In this document: piece by piece, positions 8,501 to 16,637 of the stretch
Layout of the letters: every line of letters starts with the position of its first letter
Numbering within the stretch: the first letter of the stretch is position 1
DNA from: Candidatus Poribacteria bacterium
Lineage (GTDB): Bacteria; Poribacteria; WGA-4E; WGA-3G
Assembly: GCA_028818705.1 (NCBI GenBank)
Contig: JAPPNJ010000187.1
Coordinates: 59,180 to 123,179, forward strand
DNA length: 64,000 bases
Direction of reading: 5' to 3'
Made by a program: the position numbers and the translations under genes
Notes under the pieces: generated by a model
Databases searched by the model: none
What the model was told of the DNA's origin: nothing
Seen by the model: the letters and a program-made list of their open reading frames with translations, nothing else

Positions 8501-9482
8501 CGAAGTCTTGGACGGTACTCGCATTAACAGTAACTGTCACATCGCCTTCAGAGGCTGCGTTCGGCGTGATGGTCACCGTATAGACAATAGCACCATCCGT
8601 ACCTGATGCCAAGGCAGCCGTTGCGGGTCCCGTTAGGGTCAGATCCGCAGGCACCGCAAAACCCTTGACTTCTTCCGAGAACGTCACCGTCAATGTAAAC
8701 GGCCCGTTCTGTTCCGGGGGCGCAGGTGGGAATCCACTCACAGAAACCGTCGGAATAATCGTGTCTACATGGACGACATCCGTCTCTGTTGAAGCGGTGT
8801 TGTTGTTGAGTGCGAAGTCTTGGACACTGTTGGCATTGACAGTGACCGTCACATCGCCTTCAGAACCCGCCGCATTCGGCGTGATCGTCACTGTATACGC
8901 AGCATCGCCATCGGAACCCGACTTTAAGGTTGCCGCTGCAATTGGGGTCGCGCCGGCTTCATGAGTCAATCCGAGCGTCAGATCCGCAGGCACCGCAAAA
9001 CCCTTGACTGCCTCCGAGAACGTTACCGTCAAGTCGTAGGCGACGTTTTTCTCGATCGTTGGCGCCCCGCTAATTGCAACTGTCGGCGGAATCGTGTCTA
9101 TGTGCACAGAGGCAGTATTGGAACCCGTAGAATTGGCATTCGTCGCCATGTCTTGGACGGTATTCGCATCGACAGTGACCGCTACATCACCTTCAGAACC
9201 CGCCGCATTCGGCGTGATCGTCACTGTATACGCAGCATCGCCATCGGAACCCGACTTTAAGGTTGCCGCTGCAATTGGGGTCGCGCCGGCTTCATGAGTC
9301 AATCCGAGCGTCAGATCCGCAGGCACCGCAAAACCCTTGACTGCCTCCGAGAACGTTACCGTCAAGTCGTAGGCGACGTTTTTCTCGATCGTTGGCGCCC
9401 CGCTAATTGCAACTGTCGGCGGAATCGTGTCTATGTGCACAGAGGCAGTATTGGAACCCGTAGAATTGGCATTCGTCGCCAT
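5550..9482 (-). CDS. Distal part of a giant exported Ig-like/LRR/dockerin/FlgD-tail protein
   Basis: 1310 codons. In order: about seven repeats of a bacterial Ig-like domain (xTIPPTVxIxG..., YDLTVTFSE, GDVTVTVNANxVQD; Big_12-like) to about residue 760; leucine-rich repeats with LTxLxxLDLSxNxIxDISPL (about 790-1130); two EF-hand/dockerin-like loops DVNEDGTVDAAD and DVNADGTVNNAD (about 1155-1205); then NYPNPFNPETWLPYELA leading to an FlgD-type domain ending GIYFYQLRAG...RKMVILK. The last part is the usual end of Poribacteria and T9SS-like surface proteins. The first Met is inside an Ig repeat and no signal peptide is present, so this is not a natural N-terminus: it continues the open frame at 9515-11854 after a 94-nt deletion. 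Likely role is adhesion or matrix binding (inference). Confidence 0.85.
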   Translation of the reverse strand: MATNANSTGSNTASVHIDTIPPTVAISGAPTIEKNVAYDLTVTFSEAVKGFAVPADLTLGLTHEAGATPIAAATLKSGSDGDAAYTVTITPNAAGSEGDVAVTVDANTVQDMATNANSTGSNTASVHIDTIPPTVAISGAPTIEKNVAYDLTVTFSEAVKGFAVPADLTLGLTHEAGATPIAAATLKSGSDGDAAYTVTITPNAAGSEGDVTVTVNANSVQDFALNNNTASTETDVVHVDTIIPTVSVSGFPPAPPEQNGPFTLTVTFSEEVKGFAVPADLTLTGPATAALASGTDGAIVYTVTITPNAASEGDVTVTVNASTVQDFALNDNTASPETTSVHVDTIPPTVSMVVTPPVTIGAETGYPTEERNAPYDLTVTFSEEVNGFAVPADLTVTGPGTAALTAGSDGDTVYTVTITPNATSEGDVTVTVNANAIQDFATNPNPAGSAPVEVHIDTIPPTFTIEDTPVLQRRNDFFDIRIVFSEEVNDFRVPGDLTPSDLVTPSLRAGADGASEYIVRMTPNEDVQGNLFIEVNAETVQDLALNLNADSVETQQQVRIDTIAPTVEFADLPTGAKSDAFDVTITFSEVVNGFTTEDIALVGPATVRLTAGTDGDATYTARVTPNPNASGNITLQIPAAVVEDLAENVNIASDLTDPIPIDTNALTVELQDVPQTVQLDAFSVMIVFSKDVEGFVLGDIEITGDAVVRNSTLLGSGSTYVLTITPDKNTDGDVIITVPANVAQDASGKSNAASMPQTVAVAPKWIPDASFRDIFREQLNLGSGEDFTQQQLRTITTLEFEMTGISDITGVEQATRLTTLVIPANEIMDLTPLRRLTKLTALNLAGNAITDITPLAGLTRLTSLNLGGNGLTGIAALEDLTSLTTLDLSNNALMDISLLENFTKLTALNLSGNRITDISPLAALTRLTTLSLNDNPIADFTPLAGLTALTTLELGRTGLSSTDIALLANLTALTELNLSGNTVGDLAGLAGLTGLTMLSLNDSAVVDTTPLSSLTSLTILELADNAITTLTPLTALTSLARLDLTNNSITDVGPILDLANLETLRLMGNPILNTSPLYPLTRRARRVDIDIEVSQYPPWDVNEDGTVDAADSTLVTAALGQAGDAIVNPRTDVNADGTVNNADVLLVTSNFDGVAGAPAPENLLSRLDAKTLRTLDRETLETHLNQLRLESDGSLKYQKAIVLLESLLAALRPTETRLLANYPNPFNPETWLPYELAADSSVEIFIYDARGGLVRHLKLGHQSAGYYVAKSRAAYWDGRNKHGERVASGIYFYQLRAGDISRLRKMVILK

Positions 9483-9522
9483 GTCTTGGACGGTATTCGC
9501 ATCGACAGTGACCGCTACATCG
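8857..9522. repeat. Two essentially identical 333-bp tandem copies of one Ig-like repeat
   Basis: 8857-9189 and 9190-9522 match base for base as far as I compared, except one A/G change at the unit edge (around 9189 versus 9522). Other Ig repeats in the same gene have diverged, so this duplication is recent or homogenised. A third, shortened copy follows from 9523 and lacks the stretch matching 9211-9304 of the second copy. Confidence 0.9.
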
Positions 9523-11854
9523 CCTTCAGAACCCGCCGCATTCCGAGCGTCAGATCCGCAGGCACCGCAAAACCCTTGACTGCCTCCGAGAACGTTACCG
9601 TCAAGTCGTAGGCGACGTTTTTCTCGATCGTTGGCGCCCCGCTAATTGCAACTGTCGGCGGAATCGTGTCTATATGAATGTTGCCTGTTGCTGCGGAAGC
9701 AGTATTGCCATTCTGTGCCGCATCCTTCACAGCATTCGCTTTCACTTGGACGGTGACATCGCCCTCTTTCGCAGCATTCGGTGTAATCGTGGCTGTATAG
9801 TTTTTCTTACTTGTTTCTACCGCTGCCCCTGTTGTCACTGTCGCAAAGCCTGTGACCGTTAGGTCATCCGTCGCAAAGCCTGTGACATCTTCTGAGAACG
9901 TGATCGTCAGATCAAACGCAGCGTTCTGCTCGGTCAATGGCACATCCGTAATCCTCACCGTAGGGGGTTTCTTATCCACAGATACACTCACTTGTGTCGC
10001 CGCGGTATTGTTATTGGTAGCGGCATCCGTTGCGACATCCGCTGCGACATCAATCGTCACTGTGCCTTCCGCACCAGCTGCAGCCGTGGGTGTGAGGGTG
10101 ATTGTGTAGGTCTGTGAACCGTCCGCACCGGTTTTCCAACTACTCGCCTTCGTCGCACCCGCAACAGTGAGGTCACCAACCACAAAATTGTTCACATTCT
10201 CGCCGAAGTCAATGGACACATCAAAGTCACCGTTCTGCGGGGTCGTCGGTGCGGTAATTGTTGGCGCGGGCGGGTCTACATCAACTGTCACCGAGGCTTG
10301 TGTTGCTACGTTGTTGCCATTGTTACCATTATCCGTAGCAACATTGGCAGCTACATCAATGGTTATCGTCCCGGAAGTAGACGGGGTTATACGCAATGTA
10401 TAGGAGCCATTAGTACCGCCGGATAGGCTTCCGACTATGTGAGTCGCTGTGCCGCCGACTGTAACATCGCCCTTTACAAAACCCGTCACAGTTTCACCGA
10501 AGTCAATCGTCGCATCAAAGGCCCCGTTCTGTGGGGTCATTGGCACAGTAATCGTTGGCGTTGGCGATTCCGCATCCACAGCGACATCTATATGCGCCGA
10601 TGCGTTACTTGTATTGCCGGCACCATCGTCGGCAGCATCCGCAGATACCGTTATCCGCAAGGTGCCTGTGCCAGAGGGTGTGATCGTCGCCGAATAAGTC
10701 GTACCACTACCGCTTGTACTTTTAGCAGTCCCCCCTGCAGTCCCGCTCTGCTTTGAGAAACTAAGATCGGCTTTTCCAAAATTACTCACACTTTCATCAA
10801 AGGTAATGCTTATCGCAAAGTCAGCGTTTTTCGTGCCGGTTACTGAGGTAATTGTTGGTGTCGGTTTCTGATTATCGACCGTTACCGTTAGATCAGTGCC
10901 TGAAGCAGAAGCCGAGTTGCCGTTTCCAGCATCATCTTCAGCGACGTTGCTTCCGACAGAAATTGTCACGTCGTTGCTGTTTCCAGTGCTAACGCCACTG
11001 ACATCTATGGTTCCCGTAAAGGATGTGCTCCCATCGGCACCTGTTGTCCAACTTGAAGGCGCGCTCGCTCCCCCTGAAACAGTGAGGTCCCCCGTGTCAA
11101 AATCGTCCACAGCTTCATCGAAAGTAATCGTTACAGCGAAGTCGCCGTTCTGCGTCGTAGAGGGTCCCGTAATCGAGGAGACTTGCGGACGCACCGTGTC
11201 CACATCCACCGTCACTGTATTTGAGGCTGTTCCATAGTTCACGTCATTACTGTCTTGTACGGCATTTGCTTCTATTTGGATGCTCAGATTCCCATCCTGA
11301 TTAGCAGCAGGTGTGATTGTGACTGTATACGTCGGCGCACTTCCCGTGACATTCGTCACCGTTGCGATGGTGCTTGGGGTTAATGTTATATCACCTGCTA
11401 CAAAAGCCTTCACACTTTCAGTGAACATAACCTTAACCATAAAAGCGGCATTATGCGGTCCAGTTGTAGTGGGGTCCATAACCATTATGCTATGCGGCAG
11501 GTCGACTGTTACCGTCTGATCGGTTGCAGCTGTGTTGCCCTGTCCACCAGTATTTGTCGCTACGTTCGCTCCCACACTGATTGTTGTGTCTCCTGTAACC
11601 TTGGGTTTTATTGTTGCTGTATAGGAGGCACCCGTCCCTGTGAGGCTCATCACACTTGCACCATTCGTTAGCCCAATATCGCTGCTGTCAAAACCTGTCA
11701 CACTCTCACTGAAAGTGATCGTTACATCAAATGCTGCAGTCTGCGTACTCGTTGGCGGTGTGATTGTCACTGTCGGTCTCTGCGCTTCGGCGACCGTGGG
11801 CATCCAAGTGATTAGGAGCCCTAAAAGCATAAGAGAGAGAAGCAATTTTTTCAT
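9515..11854 (-). CDS. Proximal part of the giant exported Ig-like protein (signal peptide plus Ig repeats)
   Basis: 779 codons. The N-terminus is a clear signal peptide (MKKLLLSLMLLG..., cleavage near AEAQ at about residue 25). Then about eight Ig-like repeats of 85-100 residues, each with a core such as FDVTITFSESVTGF and a closing VxVDxxxPTxTIT strand. The last repeat breaks off after VPADLTLG and reads MRRVLKAM before a stop, because 94 bases present in the neighbouring copies are missing. Joined to the frame at 5550-9482 the gene would give about 2,100 residues. A short upstream region holds RBS-like bases but I could not fix a promoter. The truncated product would be exported without its LRR and FlgD-type tail. 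Confidence 0.85.
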   Translation of the reverse strand: MKKLLLSLMLLGLLITWMPTVAEAQRPTVTITPPTSTQTAAFDVTITFSESVTGFDSSDIGLTNGASVMSLTGTGASYTATIKPKVTGDTTISVGANVATNTGGQGNTAATDQTVTVDLPHSIMVMDPTTTGPHNAAFMVKVMFTESVKAFVAGDITLTPSTIATVTNVTGSAPTYTVTITPAANQDGNLSIQIEANAVQDSNDVNYGTASNTVTVDVDTVRPQVSSITGPSTTQNGDFAVTITFDEAVDDFDTGDLTVSGGASAPSSWTTGADGSTSFTGTIDVSGVSTGNSNDVTISVGSNVAEDDAGNGNSASASGTDLTVTVDNQKPTPTITSVTGTKNADFAISITFDESVSNFGKADLSFSKQSGTAGGTAKSTSGSGTTYSATITPSGTGTLRITVSADAADDGAGNTSNASAHIDVAVDAESPTPTITVPMTPQNGAFDATIDFGETVTGFVKGDVTVGGTATHIVGSLSGGTNGSYTLRITPSTSGTITIDVAANVATDNGNNGNNVATQASVTVDVDPPAPTITAPTTPQNGDFDVSIDFGENVNNFVVGDLTVAGATKASSWKTGADGSQTYTITLTPTAAAGAEGTVTIDVAADVATDAATNNNTAATQVSVSVDKKPPTVRITDVPLTEQNAAFDLTITFSEDVTGFATDDLTVTGFATVTTGAAVETSKKNYTATITPNAAKEGDVTVQVKANAVKDAAQNGNTASAATGNIHIDTIPPTVAISGAPTIEKNVAYDLTVTFSEAVKGFAVPADLTLGMRRVLKAM

Positions 11855-11935
11855 GATGTTTACCCTGTTTTAAAATAGATATCGCTTAAATGCGGATTAA
11901 GAATTTAATAGAGATATTGCGATAATCGCGACTAA

Positions 11936-11990
11936 AAGTCGCTCCTACAAAAAGATTGTGTACCGGTCGCGACCAAAAGTCGCTCCTACA
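11936..11990. repeat. Two hairpin repeats of the TCCTACA family
   Basis: GCGACT-AAA-AGTCGC and GCGACC-AAA-AGTCGC, each followed by TCCTACA, about 80 bases upstream of the giant gene. They open a 1.28-kb stretch (11855-13153) in which I see no convincing gene: it is AT-rich in 12040-12310 and repeat-rich after 12500. Confidence 0.85.
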
Positions 11991-12555
11991 GAAAGATAGG
12001 CTGCAGTGCAGAACTGGAACGCGCTCTAAATAATTTTTTCTTTTTAACTTTAACCCAAGCTTCTACTGACAAATTTTGGACATTTCAACAAGTTTTTTTA
12101 GGTATTTCTTCACTTCATAGGGGTAACATGTCTATAAAAAAACCTGCCTCATAAATTATAAGATAATTTACTATTGGTTAAGGTAAAATTATAGAAAGTC
12201 TATACACAAGCATCAACTGATTATATGATATTTTCTCGAAAAATGCAAATTATGTCAATAAAAATCAGCAATTTTGATTAAAAATCAGTAATTTTGATTA
12301 AAAAAATTGTCGAATACAGTGATTTTTTTAGTTTCCTGTGAGAAAGGTTCTCTTTTCAAACGCCGCGGGGAACTCAGGGGTTGTGATATAGGTGTGAGTT
12401 TGTTAGAGGCTTGCCACGACAAATTGCCACCTTTCCTACTGATGGAAAAAGAAGAAAACACAAATTCGGAGTATCACATTCTTGTTAAGGAAAAGGGAGC
12501 GCACCCGAACAAGTTCGGGCATCCAGACAATAACAATAGGAAACCTAAGTGGCTC

Positions 12556-12725
12556 GCAAACTAAATGAAGTTTCAGAAAATAAATCGATAATTTTCTAAC
12601 AACGTCCGGTGCGGAATGTAAAGCTAAGACAAATTATGCTCTATAGCATAATTTCAAACCGCACCTACCGAGTATAGAGGGAATCGGGATTACCGAATTA
12701 ATATTTTAATCTTCATACAGTTTGC
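12556..12725. mobile_element. MITE-like element, copy 1 (imperfect terminal inverted repeats of about 38 bp)
   Basis: The left end GCAAACTAAATGAAG and the reverse complement of the right end (GCAAACTGTATGAAG) match closely, and the similarity continues to about 38 bases (TAATTCGGTAAT-like inner ends). No coding capacity. The interior carries a smaller hairpin ending in AACCGCACC. A second copy with the same ends but a different interior lies at 16364-16507, and a right end alone at about 62508-62535. Confidence 0.65.
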
Positions 12726-12867
12726 GCTACAAAAAAGAGGCTTTCTTGAAATAATTTTTTCTGTGTGCTAATATAGCAAATATTAGAGATGGGTCAGGAA
12801 ATGTAAAGCAAAGATAAATTGTGCTTTAATAGCACAAAATGTAGGGCTAAGACAAATTTACCCGTAA

Positions 12868-13090
12868 ATCAGAATCAGAATCAACGGTATTCATGCCTTA
12901 TAGGCATGAACCGGGTATGAAGTCCATATGGACTTCCCCGGGGTAAATTTGGAGTTCCCTCCTACAGAGGAGGTGGGATGCGGAAACCTCTACCACAGGA
13001 AGAAGTCGGGAAACGAAGTTCCGAATCAGAATCAACGGTATGAAGTCCGTATGGACTTCACCGGGTATGAATGCCTTAATGGCATTCACC
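12868..13090. repeat. Palindromic modules of the ATCAACGGTA family
   Basis: Runs of AGAATCAACGGTA followed by small palindromes whose arms are translated-looking words: ATTCATGCC/GGCATGAA, GAAGTCC/GGACTTC, GAATGCC/GGCATTC. Other copies: 31189-31238 (inside a MITE-like element), 38341-38407, 45333-45366, 62219-62400. The modules are recombined in different order in each place. Confidence 0.85.
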
Positions 13091-13153
13091 GCCTACAGAG
13101 GAGGCGGGATTTGGAAATCACACCTACAGAAGATAAATTGGAGGAATAATGCA

Positions 13154-13870
13154 ATGCGATGGATAAAATATTGGTGGATTGTGATAGTGGTGATGCTCAT
13201 AAGCATACCTGTTGTCTTTGCAATCCATGAGGAAGCGAAGGGACCTGAAAAATTTGGGCGCTACGAATTCAAGGAGCAGGATATTAAAGCGGCGACGGAT
13301 GAGTGCGATGCGGGTGGTAAGCCGGGCCCGGAGTTCGTGCCGACGGTTCGGGATAAAAAAGAACCGAACTTGGCACTGCTCAAAGATGCGATACCAGAAG
13401 CTTCCTCACAGTTGGAGGGGTGGTGTCCGCGTAGACACTGTGTCGAATACCTCAATGACGGTTTTTATAATAACTGTCGGAGCTGGATTATCGGTGCGCT
13501 TCCGGGTTGGGCGCAGATTGATATGGGCGATGTCGCGAATGTGAATCGCATCTATTTCGGTAGTGATCATTCACAAGGATTTGTCGATCGTACAACGGCT
13601 GACTTTGATATACTCGTTGCAACCAAGAAGGCGGATCCAAATTCCGATGCCGCAACATGGGAAAAGGTTTACACCCATAAGGGCGATCCAATTAGTGAAA
13701 CGACCGAGTTTACTTTCAAAGACGTGGAGGCACGTTGGTTGCGCATTCATATACGGGCGAACGGTGGTGCTCGTATTGATGAAATTGAAATTTATGGTGG
13801 CAAAGACCCGATGTCTGTTGAAGCTGACGAGAAGTTGACAACAACATGGGGAGAAATTAAAACAGAGTAA
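13154..13870 (+). CDS. Exported discoidin-like (F5/8 type C) protein with KLTTTWG tail
   Basis: 238 residues from ATG 13154, preceded by GGAGGA about ten bases upstream; an upstream in-frame start at 13040 lies in repeat DNA and is unlikely. Residues 1-24 are a signal peptide (WWIVIVVMLISIPVVFA). The body has the discoidin pattern: NLALLKDAIPEASSQ, then NDGFYNNCRSWI, GWAQIDMGDVANVNRI, and a closing EARWLRIHIRANGG with IDEIEIYGG. Such domains bind sugars or lipids outside the cell. The C-terminus is EKLTTTWGEIKTE, shared with three other exported proteins in the window. The following gene (14014) is in the same direction after a 140-base repeat-containing gap. Confidence 0.85.
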   Translation: MRWIKYWWIVIVVMLISIPVVFAIHEEAKGPEKFGRYEFKEQDIKAATDECDAGGKPGPEFVPTVRDKKEPNLALLKDAIPEASSQLEGWCPRRHCVEYLNDGFYNNCRSWIIGALPGWAQIDMGDVANVNRIYFGSDHSQGFVDRTTADFDILVATKKADPNSDAATWEKVYTHKGDPISETTEFTFKDVEARWLRIHIRANGGARIDEIEIYGGKDPMSVEADEKLTTTWGEIKTE

Positions 13871-14013
13871 TCCTGTTGGTCGGATATCCGATTTGAAAAC
13901 GATGGGGCAATATGAACGGGCGAAGAATGTAAAGCTAAGGCAAATTATGCTTCAGTAGCATAATTTGGAAACCTCGCCTACCGAGTAGATAATAAGGAAT
14001 AAAGAGGCACAAA

Positions 14014-14853
14014 ATGCAATACACGTCCACGAAAATCTGCACTTGGCAGATGAGAAGCGTTGCTCCATTGATACTTGCTATCTTGGTCGGGATAACGCTG
14101 CCGTGCAACGCTGTCCCTAAGATTTTGTTTCAGGATAATTTTGAGGGAAAAAGTGCGCTTCGCCAACGGGTCATTGATGAAGCCAAATGGATGGTTATAC
14201 CGAGTTGGAAACTCAGCAATAATGAAGACAAGCATAAAACTTTGGGCAAAAAGGTGCTTGATATCTGGGGACACGGTGTTGGCGTAAGTGTTGATGATTT
14301 TCCAGAGGAATATGATTACTACGCCGATTTCAAGGCGATGGATGGGAGTGAGGCGCGTTTCGCTTTTCACGTCCAAGAAGACGAACACGGCGGACATCCC
14401 GTTCTCTTTGCGTTTAATGGTATTTATAACTACTACTCGGTATCAATCGCCATGAAAGGGGCAAGGTATTGGTCCCAAAAAATTGGATGGGCATGCAAAT
14501 TGGCGCGCAACAATGGTTGGAGGGTTTTCACCACACCGTTTGCGGACAGACGGGATCGGCAGCCAGACATTTGGTACCGAGTAAAGATTGAAGTACGGGC
14601 GGGGTACAAGTTTTACGCCTACTTAGGCGAAGTCGGTGCCGCCCCGGAGGAGATGGTTTTCGTGGGGACATGGACAGATGCAAAAAAACGGTTTGCTCAT
14701 GGAAAAATTGGTTTCAGTATGACAGGAGATGTCGAATGGGGTAAAGGCACACGGTCCCAATTCGATAACATCATGGTGACTACGCCCAATTTCTACGCTG
14801 TTGCGCCGAGAGATAAACTTACGACGACGTGGGGAGAATTGAAGCAGAAATGA
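14014..14853 (+). CDS. Exported concanavalin-like beta-sandwich protein with KLTTTWG tail
   Basis: 279 residues. An N-terminal export signal with a hydrophobic run at about 15-32 (APLILAILVGITLPC), possibly a lipoprotein-type Cys at 32. The body (FQDNFEG, DYYADFKAMDG, IWYRVKIEVRAG, GKIGFSMTGD, FDNIMVTTP) reads like the LamG/DUF1080 type of jelly-roll domain found in sugar-binding or glycan hydrolase-related proteins; I cannot name catalytic residues. It ends DKLTTTWGELKQK, the second tail of this type in a row. Its TGA stop overlaps the ATG of the next gene (ATGA), so the two are translationally coupled. Confidence 0.75.
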   Translation: MQYTSTKICTWQMRSVAPLILAILVGITLPCNAVPKILFQDNFEGKSALRQRVIDEAKWMVIPSWKLSNNEDKHKTLGKKVLDIWGHGVGVSVDDFPEEYDYYADFKAMDGSEARFAFHVQEDEHGGHPVLFAFNGIYNYYSVSIAMKGARYWSQKIGWACKLARNNGWRVFTTPFADRRDRQPDIWYRVKIEVRAGYKFYAYLGEVGAAPEEMVFVGTWTDAKKRFAHGKIGFSMTGDVEWGKGTRSQFDNIMVTTPNFYAVAPRDKLTTTWGELKQK

Positions 14854-15848
14854 CGCATCAGAAACCGTTAGTAATAGGCATCATCGGTGCAGGCAATATG
14901 GGACGATATCATCATGCAGCGGCAACCGACTACGGTGCGGAAGTTGTCGCAGTACATGACACGCGGCTTGCGGCGGCGCGTGAACTCGCCTCACATGCGG
15001 ATGCTGAATTTGCGACTACGGCATTGGACGCTTTTTTCGAGGTAGATATGGATGGGGTGGTGATTACAACACCGCCCCCTATCCGTTTTGAACCTATTGA
15101 GATGGCGTGTAATCGCGGTATTCCGATGATGGTCGAGAAACCTCCGGCTTTGAACATGGTTGAAGGTAGAAAATGTCTTGCATGTATTGAGAAAGCAGAT
15201 GTTATCGCTGCTGTCGGATTTCAACTCCGTTACCATCCGCTTTATGAACGATTGAAGACGTTAATTGCCTCGGAAACCGTGCATTTGGTGCGGACGGTAT
15301 GTACTGTTAATTACTACCTCAGTTTTCGGATGTCTCCGTGGTTTTTACAGTACGAGATAAGCGGTGGGCCGCTGCCTGAACAGGCGGTGCACGTGTTAGA
15401 CTGCGCGCGGTTTGTTATGGGAAATCCAAAACCAGTGCAAGCACATGCGTTGGCGATAAAGAATATGGCTTTGGAACGCACGGAATTCGATGCTGAAAAT
15501 GCGATCCAGATGACCTATCAATTGGACAACGGGGTTTTTGGAACGCACATGAATCACTGTGGGACCGAAGGGTTTAGTTTCGAGGTTGAAGTTGTTGGAC
15601 CTCACCTACGCTTACAAGCGAATATGACAGAAAATGCCATTCGTGGTTACCTGAATGGTGAAACCGTCAATGAATCAGTAGCCTCTGAAAACAGTTTAGG
15701 TTTGGACAAAACGGGTGCGTGGTTGCGCGCAATCGAAACAGGTGATAGGACATTGATCCGTTCGCCATTCGCTGATGGGCTTCAGACGCTTGCGCTTATT
15801 GACGCGGCGGTTCGGAGTCGTGGAACGGGTAGATTTGTTCATGTATAG
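14850..15848 (+). CDS. Gfo/Idh/MocA-family NAD(P)-dependent oxidoreductase
   Basis: 332 residues from ATG 14850, which overlaps the previous stop by four bases; an in-frame GTG at 14829 inside the neighbour is less likely. The Rossmann motif is GIIGAGNMGRYHH (about 9-21), followed by the family's DxR at strand 2 (VHDTRLAAARELA) and by VEKPPALNM, the EKP motif. The C-terminal alpha/beta half is present (about 130-330). The family oxidises or reduces sugars, inositols and related alcohols; substrate is not evident. Coupling to an exported sugar-binding-like protein suggests carbohydrate use (inference). Confidence 0.9.
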   Translation: MTHQKPLVIGIIGAGNMGRYHHAAATDYGAEVVAVHDTRLAAARELASHADAEFATTALDAFFEVDMDGVVITTPPPIRFEPIEMACNRGIPMMVEKPPALNMVEGRKCLACIEKADVIAAVGFQLRYHPLYERLKTLIASETVHLVRTVCTVNYYLSFRMSPWFLQYEISGGPLPEQAVHVLDCARFVMGNPKPVQAHALAIKNMALERTEFDAENAIQMTYQLDNGVFGTHMNHCGTEGFSFEVEVVGPHLRLQANMTENAIRGYLNGETVNESVASENSLGLDKTGAWLRAIETGDRTLIRSPFADGLQTLALIDAAVRSRGTGRFVHV

Positions 15849-15880
15849 TAAGACCGCAACGTATGTGGACACTTGTCGTA

Positions 15881-15934
15881 CAAACTGTTAGTTTGTGCAA
15901 AGTGGGCACGCAAACTAACAGTTTGCGGTACAAA
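15881..15934. repeat. Two copies of the CAAACTAACAGTTTG palindrome (REP-like family)
   Basis: CAAACTGTTAGTTTG at 15881-15895 and CAAACTAACAGTTTGCGGTA at 15911-15930, facing each other. The family is concentrated around the RAYT transposase gene at 17639-18325 and occurs again at the window end. Confidence 0.9.
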
Positions 15935-15968
15935 AGAAGGGTCCAAGGAAGCTAAAATCTACTATAGT

Positions 15969-15975
15969 AAGGAGG
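15969..15975 (+). promoter_or_regulatory. Strong Shine-Dalgarno that fixes the start of the TGA-containing gene
   Basis: AAGGAGG seven bases before ATG 15983, a perfect anti-16S match. The alternative start after the TGA (GTG 16031) has no such site. This places the in-frame TGA at codon 11 of a translated message. Confidence 0.85.
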
Positions 15976-15982
15976 AATTGTG

Positions 15983-16324
15983 ATGGTAGATTGGATTTAT
16001 TTTCGGAATGGCTGAACATCGTGTAAAAAAGTGCAAGAGTTTCTTGACACACATAACTTGCAAGCAGAAAGCCGTACGGATGCCCGCAAAGAAAAAATGG
16101 AGGCAGCGGCGGTATGGGAATTAATAGGCAGTGCGGAGCAAATTGTTGTTGCAAAAGGCAGACGCGTCGAAACCTTTGTGCCAACTGAAGACACTCAAGC
16201 ATCGATTCTAAAAGTGGTACTGGGGCGGAGTGGTAGCCTGCGGGCACCGACTGTGCGGACGGGTGATGTTTTTCTTGTGGGTTATAACGCTGCGCTCTAT
16301 GAGTCGGGGGCACTTTTTGTTTAA
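15983..16324 (+). CDS. Probable selenoprotein: ArsC/Spx-like thioredoxin-fold protein with UxxC motif
   Basis: 114 codons including an in-frame TGA at 16013-16015 (codon 11) and the final stop. Read through the TGA, the N-terminus is MVDWIYFRNG-U-TSCKKVQEFL, exactly where ArsC-like and glutaredoxin-like proteins have their first active-site Cys (xNxCxxCKK). The downstream part matches the ArsC/YffB pattern: a short helical middle and LRAPTVRTGDVFLVGYN near the end (about 88-104), like the RP...lvGf motif. A perfect Shine-Dalgarno precedes ATG 15983, and a hairpin of bacterial SECIS type lies 16 bases after the TGA. Selenocysteine is the most economical reading; a fresh Cys (TGT) to stop (TGA) mutation is the alternative. 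No sel genes are in the window. Partner and substrate are unknown; thiol redox or arsenate-type chemistry is inference. Confidence 0.7.
16031..16050 (+). promoter_or_regulatory. Candidate bacterial SECIS hairpin
   Basis: GTGCAAG pairs with CTTG-A-CAC (one bulged A), with apical loop AGTTT. The loop begins 22 bases after the TGA and has a G in its first two positions, both within the loose rules used for bacterial SECIS elements. The hairpin is inside the coding sequence as expected in bacteria. A short stem like this can arise by chance. Confidence 0.45.
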
Positions 16325-16363
16325 CATCAATCTATAGATATAGCACGCCTCTGGAGCGACTGC

Positions 16364-16507
16364 GCAAACTGAATAAAGTTTCAGAAAATAAATCGGTAAT
16401 TGACGGGCAATGAATTGCCCTACTACAAACGGATCGATTCGTAATAGCGCGATTTATCGCACGTTCAAAAATTACCGAATTAATAAATTAATCTTCATAA
16501 AGTTTAC
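16364..16507. mobile_element. MITE-like element, copy 2
   Basis: Same terminal inverted repeats as 12556-12725 (GCAAACTGAATAAAG at the left; right end reads CTTCATAAAGTTTAC). The interior differs and holds a GGGCAAT/ATTGCCC hairpin with CTACTACA. The sequence just left (CTATAGATATAGCACGCC with GGAGCGACTGCGCAAACTG) is repeated to the right at about 16526-16568, so the element lies inside a local duplication. Confidence 0.6.
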
Positions 16508-16637
16508 GCTACAAGTTGCCACCTATCTATAAACATAGCACGCCGCTGGAGCGACTGCGCAAACTGAAAGTTTACGCTACACACAGAAATCCCTTTATAG
16601 AATTCATGTTTTGTTTAAACCCGCAAGGACAAATACG

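Noticed and set aside
12307-12564. 85-codon plus-strand frame
   Set aside because: Starts with TTG, no ribosome binding site, and part of it (HPNKFGHPD) is translation of a palindromic repeat also found near 62440. No recognisable domain.
15915-16313. 132-codon minus-strand frame
   Set aside because: Antisense of the ArsC-like gene. The plus strand has the Shine-Dalgarno and family motifs.
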